Assembly: GCA_041751095.1 (NCBI GenBank)
Contig: JBGSYC010000036.1
Coordinates: 62,001-126,000, forward strand
DNA from: JADCRZ01 sp041751095
Lineage (GTDB): Bacteria > Bacteroidota > Bacteroidia > Chitinophagales > Chitinophagaceae
DNA: 64,000 nucleotides
Direction of reading: 5' to 3'
A model generated the notes under the pieces. The model saw only the letters and a program-made list of their open reading frames with translations. It searched no databases and was not told the origin of the DNA. The position numbers and the translations under genes are program-made. Positions 25,946 to 35,419 of the stretch are shown here, one piece after another (position 1 is the first letter of the stretch; each line of letters begins with the position of its first letter).

Positions 25946-26956
25946 ATGAAAACTATACAAGAGTGTTTACAGGAAAGAATTCTTATCATCGACGGTGCAA
26001 TGGGCACCATGATACAGCGGCACCAGCTACAGGAGGATGATTACAGGGGTGAACGCTTTAAACACTGGCATTCTGACGTTAAAGGCAATAATGACCTGCT
26101 TAGCATAACCCAGCCTTCAATCATTGAGGGTATTCATAAGCAATACCTCGAAGCCGGCGCCGATATCATTGAGACCAATACTTTCAGCAGCACGCGAATC
26201 GCCCAGGCGGATTACGACATGCAATCGCTTGCTTACGAGCTTAACTTCGCATCTGCAAAGGCGGCGCGTAAAGCCGCGGATGAGTACACCTTAAAAACCC
26301 CGGAAAAACCCCGTTTTGTTGCCGGTGCTATCGGGCCCCTAAATAAAACGTTAAGCCTGTCGCCGGATGTGAATAATCCGGGATTCAGGGCAGTAACCTT
26401 CGACGAGGTTGCTTCTGCGTATTACGAACAAATCACGGGGCTGGTGGAAGGTGGTGTTGACCTGTTGCTGATAGAAACCATTTTCGACACGCTAAACGCA
26501 AAAGGGGCGATCTATGCCATAAAAAAATATTTCCGGGATCAAAAGCAAAAGGAATTGCCTGTGATGATCAGCGGTACCATAACAGATGCAAGTGGCCGTA
26601 CCTTAAGCGGGCAAACACTGGAAGCTTTTTATATCTCCATTTCTCATGCACGGCCGTTAAGCGTTGGTTTAAACTGTGCCCTGGGCGCCACTGAAATGCG
26701 CTCGCATATTGAGGAACTGAGCCAGATTGCAAACTGTTATACGTCTGCTTATCCCAATGCCGGTCTTCCAAATGCCTTTGGTGAATATGACGAGCAGCCC
26801 CATGAAACAGCACATATCATCGAGGAGTGGGCCAAAGAAGGATTTGTAAATATTGTGGGGGGGTGTTGCGGAACAACCCCCGACCATATTAAACATATTG
26901 CAGAACAGGTAAAAAACTTCAGGCCAAGGGAGTTGCCGGTAATGGAAATGGCTTAG
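25946..26956 (+). CDS. metH: Methionine synthase, homocysteine-binding subunit
   Basis: A 336-residue protein equal to the N-terminal module of cobalamin-dependent methionine synthase. It binds and activates homocysteine through zinc. Zinc ligands are C244 (SVGLNCALG) and C307/C308 (NIVGGCCGTTPDHI), at nearly the same numbers as C247, C310 and C311 of E. coli MetH. It opens with RILIIDGAMGTMIQRH, the usual first strand. ATG 25946 follows the purine-rich tract and fits the family start. The remaining modules are encoded by the next gene, 69 bp downstream, so methionine synthase is split here, a form I associate with Bacteroidota. Confidence 0.96.
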   Translation: MKTIQECLQERILIIDGAMGTMIQRHQLQEDDYRGERFKHWHSDVKGNNDLLSITQPSIIEGIHKQYLEAGADIIETNTFSSTRIAQADYDMQSLAYELNFASAKAARKAADEYTLKTPEKPRFVAGAIGPLNKTLSLSPDVNNPGFRAVTFDEVASAYYEQITGLVEGGVDLLLIETIFDTLNAKGAIYAIKKYFRDQKQKELPVMISGTITDASGRTLSGQTLEAFYISISHARPLSVGLNCALGATEMRSHIEELSQIANCYTSAYPNAGLPNAFGEYDEQPHETAHIIEEWAKEGFVNIVGGCCGTTPDHIKHIAEQVKNFRPRELPVMEMA

Positions 26957-27025
26957 ACCGGGAAGGAAGCCCGGAAACTTCCGGCGTTCATTGTGCCGGG
27001 TTTCTTAGAGGTTCAAAATAAAACT

Positions 27026-29758
27026 ATGAGTACAGTAACACAAATTAAACCGTATTTAAGATTAGCCGGGCTTGAACCGCTGGTTGTCAGGCCGGAAACA
27101 AATTTTGTAAACGTAGGTGAACGCACGAACGTTACAGGTTCAAAAAAATTTGCGAGGCTTATCAGGGACGGCAAATACGAAGAAGCTTTATCGGTAGCGC
27201 GTCAGCAGGTGGAAAGCGGAGCCCAGATCCTTGATGTTAATATGGATGATGCTTTGCTTGATGGCCATAATGCCATGCAAACCTTTTTGAATTTATTACA
27301 GGCTGAGCCGGATATTGCGCGGATTCCGATAATGATTGATTCATCGAAGTTCAGCATCATCGAAGCAGGACTTAAATGCGTTCAGGGCAAGTGCATCGTA
27401 AACTCCATCTCTATGAAAGAGGGAGAAGAAAAATTCATTGAGCAGGCTGTTATCTGCAAAAGTTTTGGAGCATCGGTGGTGGTTATGGCCTTTGATGAAA
27501 AAGGACAGGCAGACACGCTGGATAAAAAGGTAAACATTTCCCAAAGGGCTTATAACATTCTTGTTGACCAGGTTGGATACGATCCTCAGGACATCATTTT
27601 CGACCCGAATATATTTGCCATTGCCACGGGTATTGAAGAACACAATAACTACGCCGTGGATTTTATCGAGGCTACAAGGATCATCAAACAAAAAATGCCC
27701 CTCACAAAAGTGAGCGGAGGGGTAAGTAATATGTCTTTTTCTTTTCGTGGCAACGATACCGTCAGGGAAGCCATGCATGCCGTTTTCCTGTACCATGCCA
27801 TCAGGGCAGGAATGGATATGGGCATCGTAAATGCCGGCCAGCTGGTGATTTACGATGAGATTGAACCCTCGTTAAGAGAATTGTGTGAAGATGTGATCCT
27901 GAACCGCAATGAGGGAGCAACTGATAAATTACTGTTGTTTGCGGAAACGGTTAAGGCTAAAGATAAGGCCGAAGTAAAAAATGAACTATGGAGGAGCGAA
28001 GCTGTTGAAAAACGCCTCAGCCATGCACTGGTAAACGGCATCACCGATTACATCGATGCGGATACCGAAGAAGCACGCCTGAAATACAGCAAGCCGCTTG
28101 AAGTTATTGAGGGCCCTCTTATGGATGGCATGAATATCGTTGGCGACCTTTTTGGAGCGGGTAAGATGTTTTTACCCCAAGTGGTAAAAAGCGCAAGGGT
28201 TATGAAAAAAGCTGTTGCCGTTCTTACCCCTTTTATCGAAGCGGAGAAAGAGGTAAGGCGGCAGGCTCACCTTGATGCCGGAACGGTTAATGAGGAAGGA
28301 GCGGGCGCGGCAAAAATACTGCTGGCAACGGTTAAAGGAGATGTACATGACATTGGTAAAAACATAGTGGGAGTTGTTCTTGGCTGTAACGGATACGATA
28401 TTATCGATCTCGGTGTAATGGTATCCTCCGATAAGATATTGCACGCCGCCCGTGAAAATAACGTCGACATTATCGGGTTAAGCGGCCTGATCACACCATC
28501 ACTGGATGAGATGGCTCACATCGCCCGGGAAATGAAACGCCAGCAATTCGATATTCCCCTTTTGATTGGCGGAGCTACTACATCGCGAATGCATACTGCC
28601 GTTAAGATCGCGCCGGAATATGATCACGGCGTGATGCACGTTTTAGACGCTTCACGAAGTGTTACTGTAGCCGGCAGCTTATTGAGCAAAGAACAAAAAC
28701 CGGATTTTCTGAATAATATAAAAAAAGAATATTCCAGGCTGAAAGAGGATTTTGGTAACAAACGAATGGTAAAGAACTACCTGCCTTTAAGCCAGGCCCA
28801 GGAAAACAAAGTGAAAATTGATTGGTCCGGATTTACGCCGGTTGCTCCTGCATTTACCGGCATAAAAGCATTCGACGATTATGATTTAGCCGAAATTTCC
28901 GGATATATAGACTGGCAACCCTTTTTTATTGCCTGGGAACTTCATGGCAAATTTCCGCAGATATTATCGGATGAGAAAGTGGGCGTAGAAGCCACCAGCT
29001 TATATAATGACGCCCGTGCGTTGCTAAGCAGGATCATCAAAGAAAAGTGGCTGACGCCAAAAGCTGCTGTCGGTTTCTGGATGGCCAATTCAAACGGTAA
29101 AGATACCGTCACATTGATGCATGGTGAAAATGGCACAGCTAAAACAGTAAACCTGGAATTTCTGCGCCAGCAAATAAAAAAAGCTGCTGACCAGCCAAAT
29201 CTTTCCCTCGCAGATTTCATTGCTCCGGCGGAAAACGGCAAGCATGATTATATCGGGGCTTTTGCTGTTACCATACATGGTATAGAAGAGCATATCAAAA
29301 TTTTTGAAGATAATCTTGATGATTATAACAAGATCATCCTGCAGGCCCTGGCCGACCGCCTTGCAGAAGCTTTTGCCGAGTTGCTGCACGAGAGAACACG
29401 AAAAGAGTTCTGGGGTTATGCTACTGATGAGCACCTTAGTCCGGAAGACCTGATCGACGAGAAATATATGGGTATCAGGCCTGCCCCGGGTTACCCGGCC
29501 TGTCCTGATCATACCGAAAAGTATACGCTTTTTCAGTTATTGGATGCACATAATACAACCGGCATCACACTCACAGAATCGCTTGCGATGTATCCGGCCT
29601 CTTCTGTATGTGGATGGTATTTTGCTAACCCGCAAAGCAGGTATTTTGGAGTCGGCAAAATCGAAAAAGACCAGGTTACCGATTATGCCTTAAGAAAAAA
29701 AATGCCGGTCGACGAAATTGAACGATGGTTAAGACCTATCCTGGAATACGACTCCTGA
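27026..29758 (+). CDS. metH: Methionine synthase, folate/cobalamin/activation subunit
   Basis: A 910-residue protein carrying the other modules of MetH. The pterin-binding domain opens with FVNVGERTNVTGSKKFARLI and includes LDVNMDDALLDG and IPIMIDSSKFS. The cobalamin cap and B12-binding domain holds the DxHxxG motif D439-V-H441-D-I-G444 in VKGDVHDIGKN. The C-terminal SAM-dependent reactivation domain holds YMGIRPAPGYPACPDH. It transfers the methyl group from methyltetrahydrofolate through cob(I)alamin to homocysteine held by the partner subunit. ATG 27026 is used; a GTG 11 codons earlier is less likely. No metF lies nearby. Confidence 0.97.
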   Translation: MSTVTQIKPYLRLAGLEPLVVRPETNFVNVGERTNVTGSKKFARLIRDGKYEEALSVARQQVESGAQILDVNMDDALLDGHNAMQTFLNLLQAEPDIARIPIMIDSSKFSIIEAGLKCVQGKCIVNSISMKEGEEKFIEQAVICKSFGASVVVMAFDEKGQADTLDKKVNISQRAYNILVDQVGYDPQDIIFDPNIFAIATGIEEHNNYAVDFIEATRIIKQKMPLTKVSGGVSNMSFSFRGNDTVREAMHAVFLYHAIRAGMDMGIVNAGQLVIYDEIEPSLRELCEDVILNRNEGATDKLLLFAETVKAKDKAEVKNELWRSEAVEKRLSHALVNGITDYIDADTEEARLKYSKPLEVIEGPLMDGMNIVGDLFGAGKMFLPQVVKSARVMKKAVAVLTPFIEAEKEVRRQAHLDAGTVNEEGAGAAKILLATVKGDVHDIGKNIVGVVLGCNGYDIIDLGVMVSSDKILHAARENNVDIIGLSGLITPSLDEMAHIAREMKRQQFDIPLLIGGATTSRMHTAVKIAPEYDHGVMHVLDASRSVTVAGSLLSKEQKPDFLNNIKKEYSRLKEDFGNKRMVKNYLPLSQAQENKVKIDWSGFTPVAPAFTGIKAFDDYDLAEISGYIDWQPFFIAWELHGKFPQILSDEKVGVEATSLYNDARALLSRIIKEKWLTPKAAVGFWMANSNGKDTVTLMHGENGTAKTVNLEFLRQQIKKAADQPNLSLADFIAPAENGKHDYIGAFAVTIHGIEEHIKIFEDNLDDYNKIILQALADRLAEAFAELLHERTRKEFWGYATDEHLSPEDLIDEKYMGIRPAPGYPACPDHTEKYTLFQLLDAHNTTGITLTESLAMYPASSVCGWYFANPQSRYFGVGKIEKDQVTDYALRKKMPVDEIERWLRPILEYDS

Positions 29759-29815
29759 CCAGGGTAATGCAGATATCAGGGTGAGTTTTCTGAAACGCAG
29801 CATGCACATTCCGTA

Positions 29816-31045
29816 TTATGTTTTTGCCATTTGATTCAGAACTTCTTCGCTACTCCTGTACCTGATCATCCTTTGTCCGATCATCAGGATGCACAGGCTG
29901 GTGACGGCGCAACCTGCCATAACCGTCGCCATAGGCAGTGCCGTATTGTTGCTGAGCCAGCTGACTGAAGCAGATGCCAGGGCGCCGATTCCCATCTGCA
30001 AGCCTCCCAATAAGGCTGAAGCGCTACCTGCATTTTTACTGAAGGGCGCTAACGAAAGTGCGGACGCGTTAGGAAACACATATCCCTGGCAACACAAAAA
30101 GATAAAGATTATACCTAAAGTGCTGAAGAGGGTAAGATTACCGGAAATGGTAGCTGCCAGTAAACAGATTCCTGCCAGCGACTGGCAGATAAGCGCACCC
30201 ACAACAATCTGCTCGCTTTTATAACCCTTTTTTAAGAGAAGGCTGTTCATCTGGCTGGAGCCAATAAGCCCGAACGCATTTACAGCAAATATCCACCCGT
30301 ATTGTTGCCCTGATAATTTGTTCAGCTCCATAAAAACGAATGGCGATCCGGAAATGTATGCGTATAAACCACCCCCTGCCATTGAGCCCGTTATGGCATA
30401 CGTATAAAATTGGGGATTTGTAAAAACACCGTAAAAATTTTTGATGACCATCCTCGGCCTGAGTGAGAACGTATTGTCCGGTTGCCTGCTTTCTGGCAAT
30501 ATGAAATGCACGCCGGTAAGAATCAATGCCCCGATTACAGCAAGTATTATAAATATATACTGCCATCCGAATACCGCAGCTACATAACCGCCTGTGGCAG
30601 GGGCTATCATGGGTGATACGCCGATAACAAGCATCAGCAGGGAAAATACTTTGGCGTTCTCTTCTACCGGAAACAAATCCCGGACCATCGCGCGGGCAGC
30701 AACCATGCCTGCACATCCGCCTACAGCCTGGAAAAAACGAAGCACAACCAGCATATCAGCCGTATTAACCAACGCACACCCTAACGAAGCAAGTATAAAG
30801 AGTGAAAGCCCAAAATACAATGGCTTTTTCCTTCCAAACCGGTCAAGCAGGGGCCCATATAACAATTGCCCGGCGGAGATGCCGATGAAAAAGCTGGATA
30901 AAGAAAGGGCAACATGTGCCACAGTAGTATTCAGGTTATCAGCTATAGCAGGAAAACCAGGCAAATACATATCTATTGAAAATGGCCCAATGGCCGAAAG
31001 TGTGCCAAGGATTATAATAAGTGAAAAATATCTTTTTGAGGTCAT
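29816..31045 (-). CDS. Bcr/CflA-family multidrug MFS transporter
   Basis: A 409-residue inner-membrane protein with 12 predicted membrane helices. Family marks are SIDMYLPGFPAIA after helix 1, the MFS loop GPLLDRFGRKKPLYFG between helices 2 and 3, RFFQAVGGCAGMVAARAMVRDLF, and GVSPMIAPATGGYVA (motif C-like, typical of drug antiporters). Members expel bicyclomycin, chloramphenicol or other drugs using the proton gradient; the substrate here is not known. ATG 31045 is chosen over a TTG six codons upstream. It converges on metH. Confidence 0.93.
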   Translation of the reverse strand: MTSKRYFSLIIILGTLSAIGPFSIDMYLPGFPAIADNLNTTVAHVALSLSSFFIGISAGQLLYGPLLDRFGRKKPLYFGLSLFILASLGCALVNTADMLVVLRFFQAVGGCAGMVAARAMVRDLFPVEENAKVFSLLMLVIGVSPMIAPATGGYVAAVFGWQYIFIILAVIGALILTGVHFILPESRQPDNTFSLRPRMVIKNFYGVFTNPQFYTYAITGSMAGGGLYAYISGSPFVFMELNKLSGQQYGWIFAVNAFGLIGSSQMNSLLLKKGYKSEQIVVGALICQSLAGICLLAATISGNLTLFSTLGIIFIFLCCQGYVFPNASALSLAPFSKNAGSASALLGGLQMGIGALASASVSWLSNNTALPMATVMAGCAVTSLCILMIGQRMIRYRSSEEVLNQMAKT

Positions 31046-31121
31046 AACCTGCTTAATCAGCAATTTTTCGGTTCAGCACGCAAGCCGCATACCAATACCT
31101 TGAAATGTCATCTTTAGGCAA

Positions 31122-31592
31122 TTAATTTAATTTATCTTTTGAATGCATGGTTTCATTTCCGGGTTCTGAATGCGTTACCCTGCTGTTAACACCTGGCCTC
31201 CATAAGTAAAATATACTGATCACCATCCACCCCAGCCAGAACAAATACACGCCCAAATGAAAACGTTCTCCCAGCAAATGGTGAGATAGCGTATGGCGGA
31301 AATCATTATAGGTAAAGTACAACCCCGCAATGGCAATAATAAAAGCGGCGATGTGAATTGACCTCGATTTTCGTTCGGGGTAGCGCTTTTGAACCGATCC
31401 GTGAATGGTAAATAACAGCATCATTAATATGAATATCAGCAGGGCGCCCTTCCACCAGGATTTTAAAAAATTATACTCCCTGTAAAACAAACTCATTCCG
31501 GCCCTCCCGATTAATGACGCTTTCGACATAAGGTAACCGGAAACAACCGACAAAACAGTCAGGAACAATAAAACGCCTGTCCTCATTTGCAT
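31122..31592 (-). CDS. Hypothetical four-helix membrane protein
   Basis: A 156-residue protein with four hydrophobic segments: TGVLLFLTVLSVVSGYL, ALLIFILMMLLFTI, IAAFIIAIAGLYFTY and LGVYLFWLGWMVISIFYLW. A polar C-terminal tail follows (residues ~130-156). His residues cluster before helix 4 (RHTLSHHLLGERFHLG), which could bind a metal or heme, but no known family was recognised. It sits 76 bp upstream of the transporter gene on the same strand and may be in one transcript with it. Confidence 0.65.
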   Translation of the reverse strand: MQMRTGVLLFLTVLSVVSGYLMSKASLIGRAGMSLFYREYNFLKSWWKGALLIFILMMLLFTIHGSVQKRYPERKSRSIHIAAFIIAIAGLYFTYNDFRHTLSHHLLGERFHLGVYLFWLGWMVISIFYLWRPGVNSRVTHSEPGNETMHSKDKLN

Positions 31593-31769
31593 TTTCTCTT
31601 TTCATTTCAAATTAACAATATTATGTTTGTGCATATTCACAGGCAAACGTAATGCCGGATCATAAAAGGCAATTGTATTTCACATAAGCATAGCCTTTGA
31701 AACAAATGAGGGGTGATCAACCTTATTCCATGAATCTTCCCATTCCCCAATTGCATTGATATAAATAAA

Positions 31770-32039
31770 CTATTGCAATATTTGAAATGTACTGAAATCC
31801 TGCTTTTCAGCATGCTCAATAGTAACACTTTCAACCCGGGCATCTTCCGGGCCTTTCCGGCACCATGAAATAAACTCTTCAACATTGCCCGCCTCACCCT
31901 GGGCCACTAATTCTACATTACCGGTGTTGGTATTCCGCACCCATCCGGTAATTTTCAATCGCACTGCCGTTTTTTTTGCCGAAGCCCTGAAAAAAACTCC
32001 TTGTACTTTTCCTTTAATGATTACATACTGAGTCGTCAT
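31770..32039 (-). CDS. acyP: Acylphosphatase
   Basis: An 89-residue small enzyme hydrolysing acyl phosphates. The signature G-x-V-Q-G-V-x-F-R appears in KGKVQGVFFRASAKKTA with the catalytic Arg. The second signature is GWVRNTNTGNVELVAQGE with the catalytic Asn. The length is exactly typical. The open frame extends 40 codons upstream, but ATG 32039 directly precedes the first beta strand and is the natural start. Confidence 0.96.
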   Translation of the reverse strand: MTTQYVIIKGKVQGVFFRASAKKTAVRLKITGWVRNTNTGNVELVAQGEAGNVEEFISWCRKGPEDARVESVTIEHAEKQDFSTFQILQ

Positions 32040-32724
32040 GTTTGCAGAAGATGGTGCCCCAGCGCCGCAGATGGAAAATGGATTGCCTGAACAGGATTTT
32101 AAGCACGAACTTACTGCATCGGTAATGATCCTTAGTTCACATCTGCGAATCTGCAGCAATGTACAGTTGATAAGAATACTTACGGAAATCTTTGTGTTAG
32201 GGGTTATAAAGCTAACAAATCAGCAGTTAAGTTTACCGCTATTTTTTACAGGTGCCTTTTCAGGAAAGTGTATCAGGTACATAGCATTCACGTTTAAAAA
32301 ATTTGATGCAGGCTTTACCTTCAATACAGTATGCGTCTTGTTGATTCATGCACAATGAGATAGCCGATACGAAAAGAAAAAACACTTGCAGTTCCCCTAA
32401 AACCAATGATAAATAATATTGGATTGATATTAAGAGTATTCTTCTATTTTCATGAAAAAATAATGAAGAACACTTGTAATCTATGTCGATTAGCACTACT
32501 TTAATACCGGTTATCTGGCAAGTGACAGGCATCTCATTTTGTGATTTCAAAATGTTCCTGTAAAACAACAGTTTTGCAATGACTGTTGCTTCTGTTTTGA
32601 AATGAAACATCGCTCTGGTAATGGACAATTGGTTGCATTGCTATTCACAATGAATCTCCATTCCGGCCGGCAATTTGCACAATGGCTCTGAATGCAGCGA
32701 TTTGTTCACGCAAGCATAAGAGTT

Positions 32725-32761
32725 TAAGGCGCGCAGGAAGAATCAAATCCTTTGCGCCTTA
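32725..32761. terminator. Long hairpin, possible terminator
   Basis: The arms TAAGGCGC (32725-32732) and GCGCCTTA (32754-32761) pair perfectly, and inner AGGA/TCCT can extend the stem. Only a modest T-rich stretch follows on the plus strand. No annotated gene precedes it on that strand, so if it terminates anything, it is an unrecognised transcript. Confidence 0.45.
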
Positions 32762-32770
32762 TTTATGTTT

Positions 32771-32798
32771 GTAGAGACGCCATGCATGGCGTCTCTAC
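32771..32798. repeat. Perfect 28-bp palindrome (REP-like)
   Basis: The half-site GTAGAGACGCCATG is followed directly by its exact reverse complement, so the whole 28-bp element is self-complementary with no spacer. Palindromes of the GTAGAGACGC...GCGTCTCTAC type are, from memory, dispersed repeats in several bacterial phyla. Only one copy is in this window. Confidence 0.85.
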
Positions 32799-32980
32799 CG
32801 GGTGCAGAAATAAAACAAGGCATGATGCAAAACCTTTTAACCGGAAAAATGAGATTGGTGTAATTTAATTGTTGTAAACCCTTATTCTGCACGCTGCCGG
32901 AATACAGTACTGAAAATACGGGAATAATTTACGGGGAGGTTTCGGCCAAACCTTAGTTCACAGCATCTATGATTAAGTGG

Positions 32981-33013
32981 ATCCTCTGTGAAAGATGCAT
33001 GATCACAGAGGAT
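32981..33013 (+). promoter_or_regulatory. Hairpin in the pcrA/uvrD leader
   Basis: A perfect 11-bp stem ATCCTCTGTGA (32981-32991) / TCACAGAGGAT (33003-33013) with an 11-nt loop, followed by AATTATTTTTAAA, ends 55 bp before the helicase ATG. A competing 6-bp pairing GCATCT (32963-32968) / AGATGC (32993-32998) interlocks with it. It may be a terminator or attenuator. Confidence 0.5.
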
Positions 33014-33067
33014 AATTATTTTTAAACACTCCTTCACCTCAACCTGCAGCTTCGTAACTTAGCTGTT

Positions 33068-35419
33068 ATGTTTGACTATGAATACCTGAAAGGATTGAAT
33101 GAACCTCAGCTTGAAGCGGTGCTGCATACGGATGGAGCCATCATGATCGTTGCCGGCGCCGGCAGCGGTAAAACCAAGGTACTAACTACCCGGATAGCGC
33201 ATCTGATGCACCACTGTGGCGTTGACGCCTTCAATATCCTGGCCCTTACCTTTACAAATAAAGCTGCGGCGGAAATGAAGGAAAGGGTTGAAAAGATCCT
33301 CGGTAATAACGAAGCCCGTAACTTATACATCGGTACCTTTCATTCGGTCTTTGCACGGATACTCCGCACTGAAGCACCTCGCCTGGGATATCCAAATAGC
33401 TTTACCATCTATGATACTGACGACGCAAAGAGCGTGGTGCGCACGGTCGTAAACGAGTTGAATCTGGATGATAAGCATTATAAGCCGGGTGTAGTATATA
33501 ACCGCATTTCGGCAGCCAAAAATGCTTTGATGGGGCCTGCCGAGTACACCAACGACTATTACATTCAGCAGGAAGACATGCGCAGCAACCGCCCCGCTAT
33601 TGCGCAGGTATATGAAGCATATGCCAGGCGTTGTTTTAAGAATGGCGCTATGGATTTTGACGACCTCCTTTTGAACATGTACAAGCTGCTGAAAAATTTC
33701 CCTGATGCCTTGCACAAATACCAGTATAAATTCAGGTATATACTAATTGACGAATACCAGGATACAAATCCTTCTCAATATGAAATCATCAAATTGCTGG
33801 GTGCCGTGCATGAAAATGTATGTGTGGTCGGTGACGACGCTCAAAGCATTTATAGCTTTCGGGGTGCTACCATACAGAACATCCTGCAGTTTCAGAAAGA
33901 TTACGATGACGTAAAGATTATAAAGCTGGAACAAAACTATCGCAGTACGCAAAGCATCCTTAACGTTGCCAACGATGTAATTGCGAATAATAAAGGCCAG
34001 CTCCCGAAAACCCTGTGGACTGAAAATCTTGAAGGTGAAAAGATCAGGCTTGTCCGCACGGCAACTGACAATGAAGAAGGAAAAATTGTCGCCGATACCA
34101 TCCAGGAGCAAAAGCTGCGCAATCACTTTCACAACAGTGATTTTGCCATATTGTACCGCACCAATGCTCAAAGCCGGAGCTTCGAGGAAAGCCTGCGGAG
34201 GATGAGTATTCCGTATAAAATTTATGGAGGCATCAGTTTTTACCAGCGAAAAGAGATCAAGGATTTTCTTGCCTATCTGCGGGTGGTCGTTAATCCTCAT
34301 GATGAGGAAGCCCTAAAACGCATCATCAATTTTCCCGCGCGTGGAATTGGTAAAACTTCTGTTGACAGGGCCGTTCTAAACGCCAATGAGCAAAATATTT
34401 CAATGTTCCAGGTTTTTGAGCACGCAGGCGAATTTGGCTATAAAGCCGGGACTTTAGAATCAATCTCGAATTTCGTAATGATGATACGCATGTTCCAGAG
34501 TGAGCTTCAGAAAAAAAATGCTTACGACGTGTCTGTCCTTATAGGCAAAAGCACCAACATCGTTAAAGAGCTGTTTAATGACAAAACAACGGAGGGGCTC
34601 TCTAAATTTGAGAACGTACAGGAACTGCTGAATTCAATAAAGGAATTTACCGAAACTCCGGCCAATAGCGACGGGGAAGTCGGTGATAAAAGCCTCGGTG
34701 CTTACCTGCAGAATATTTCCCTGCTTACAGACCAGGATCAGAAAGAAGAAAACCCCGACGTAGTCAAACTAATGACCATACATTCAGCGAAAGGGCTGGA
34801 GTTTCCTGTAGTATTCGTCGGAGGGCTGGAAGAGACGCTTTTCCCCAATTCGATGTCTGTTAACACACGGGAAGAACTCGAAGAAGAACGCCGCCTGTTT
34901 TATGTTGCCATCACCCGGGCAAAGCACAAATTGTGGCTGACATACGCCAATGCGCGGTATCGTTTCGGCAACCTGCAGCAGAATGAGCCAAGCCGTTTTT
35001 TGAATGAGCTGCCTGATAAACATCTTGACCGCAGCTTTGCCGGCGGAGGTATGCGTAACAGCGGTGGCGCCTCATGGAGCGGGGGAAGCGCTTTTGAACG
35101 TACGCGCAGTAACTTGGGTAATCCTGCAAGTCAGGCAGAAAAAAGGTATGGACCGCCTCCTTCAACACCCGAAAACAGGTCTTCCTATATTGCAAAGCCC
35201 CTTGTGAAAACGGTTGAACATGTGCCAAGCGAAAATTTTGCAGCCAGCGATACCTCTAACCTGCAACCGGGTCAGAAAGTAGAACATCAAAAATTCGGCT
35301 TCGGAGAAGTGAAGAAAATGGAAGGCGCCGCTCATAATCCCATCGCTACTGTAAAATTTGAACACAACGGAGAAAAAAAGATCATGCTTAATTATGCAAA
35401 ACTTAGGATCGTGGAATAA
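33068..35419 (+). CDS. UvrD/PcrA-family DNA helicase
   Basis: A 783-residue superfamily 1A 3'-5' helicase acting in DNA repair and replication restart. Motifs are Q-like LNEPQLEAVL, I GAGSGKT (30-36), Ia LALTFTNKAAAEMKER, II LIDEYQDTN, III VGDDAQSIYSFRGA, IV KLEQNYRS, V MTIHSAKGLEFPVVFVGGLEE and VI EERRLFYVAITRAK. The C-terminal ~60 residues (QPGQKVEHQKFGFGEVKKME, then KIMLNYAKLRIV) form the Tudor-like domain that in PcrA contacts RNA polymerase. A low-complexity Gly/Ser linker lies before it. Length and motif set fit PcrA/UvrD rather than Rep or RecB. Confidence 0.95.
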   Translation: MFDYEYLKGLNEPQLEAVLHTDGAIMIVAGAGSGKTKVLTTRIAHLMHHCGVDAFNILALTFTNKAAAEMKERVEKILGNNEARNLYIGTFHSVFARILRTEAPRLGYPNSFTIYDTDDAKSVVRTVVNELNLDDKHYKPGVVYNRISAAKNALMGPAEYTNDYYIQQEDMRSNRPAIAQVYEAYARRCFKNGAMDFDDLLLNMYKLLKNFPDALHKYQYKFRYILIDEYQDTNPSQYEIIKLLGAVHENVCVVGDDAQSIYSFRGATIQNILQFQKDYDDVKIIKLEQNYRSTQSILNVANDVIANNKGQLPKTLWTENLEGEKIRLVRTATDNEEGKIVADTIQEQKLRNHFHNSDFAILYRTNAQSRSFEESLRRMSIPYKIYGGISFYQRKEIKDFLAYLRVVVNPHDEEALKRIINFPARGIGKTSVDRAVLNANEQNISMFQVFEHAGEFGYKAGTLESISNFVMMIRMFQSELQKKNAYDVSVLIGKSTNIVKELFNDKTTEGLSKFENVQELLNSIKEFTETPANSDGEVGDKSLGAYLQNISLLTDQDQKEENPDVVKLMTIHSAKGLEFPVVFVGGLEETLFPNSMSVNTREELEEERRLFYVAITRAKHKLWLTYANARYRFGNLQQNEPSRFLNELPDKHLDRSFAGGGMRNSGGASWSGGSAFERTRSNLGNPASQAEKRYGPPPSTPENRSSYIAKPLVKTVEHVPSENFAASDTSNLQPGQKVEHQKFGFGEVKKMEGAAHNPIATVKFEHNGEKKIMLNYAKLRIVE

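Larger units (their letters stand above)
32040..33067. other. 1.03-kb intergenic region without recognised genes
   Basis: The longest gene-free stretch in the window. Open frames here (e.g. 32260-32628 minus) are cysteine- and phenylalanine-rich without family features and look like chance. It holds three notable structures, listed separately: a hairpin at 32725-32761, a perfect 28-bp palindrome at 32771-32798, and an 11-bp-stem hairpin at 32981-33013 directly before the helicase gene. Confidence 0.5.

Noticed and set aside
32260..32628. 122-codon minus-strand frame in the 1-kb gap
   Set aside because: No recognisable protein, no ribosome-binding or promoter signals; probably chance.
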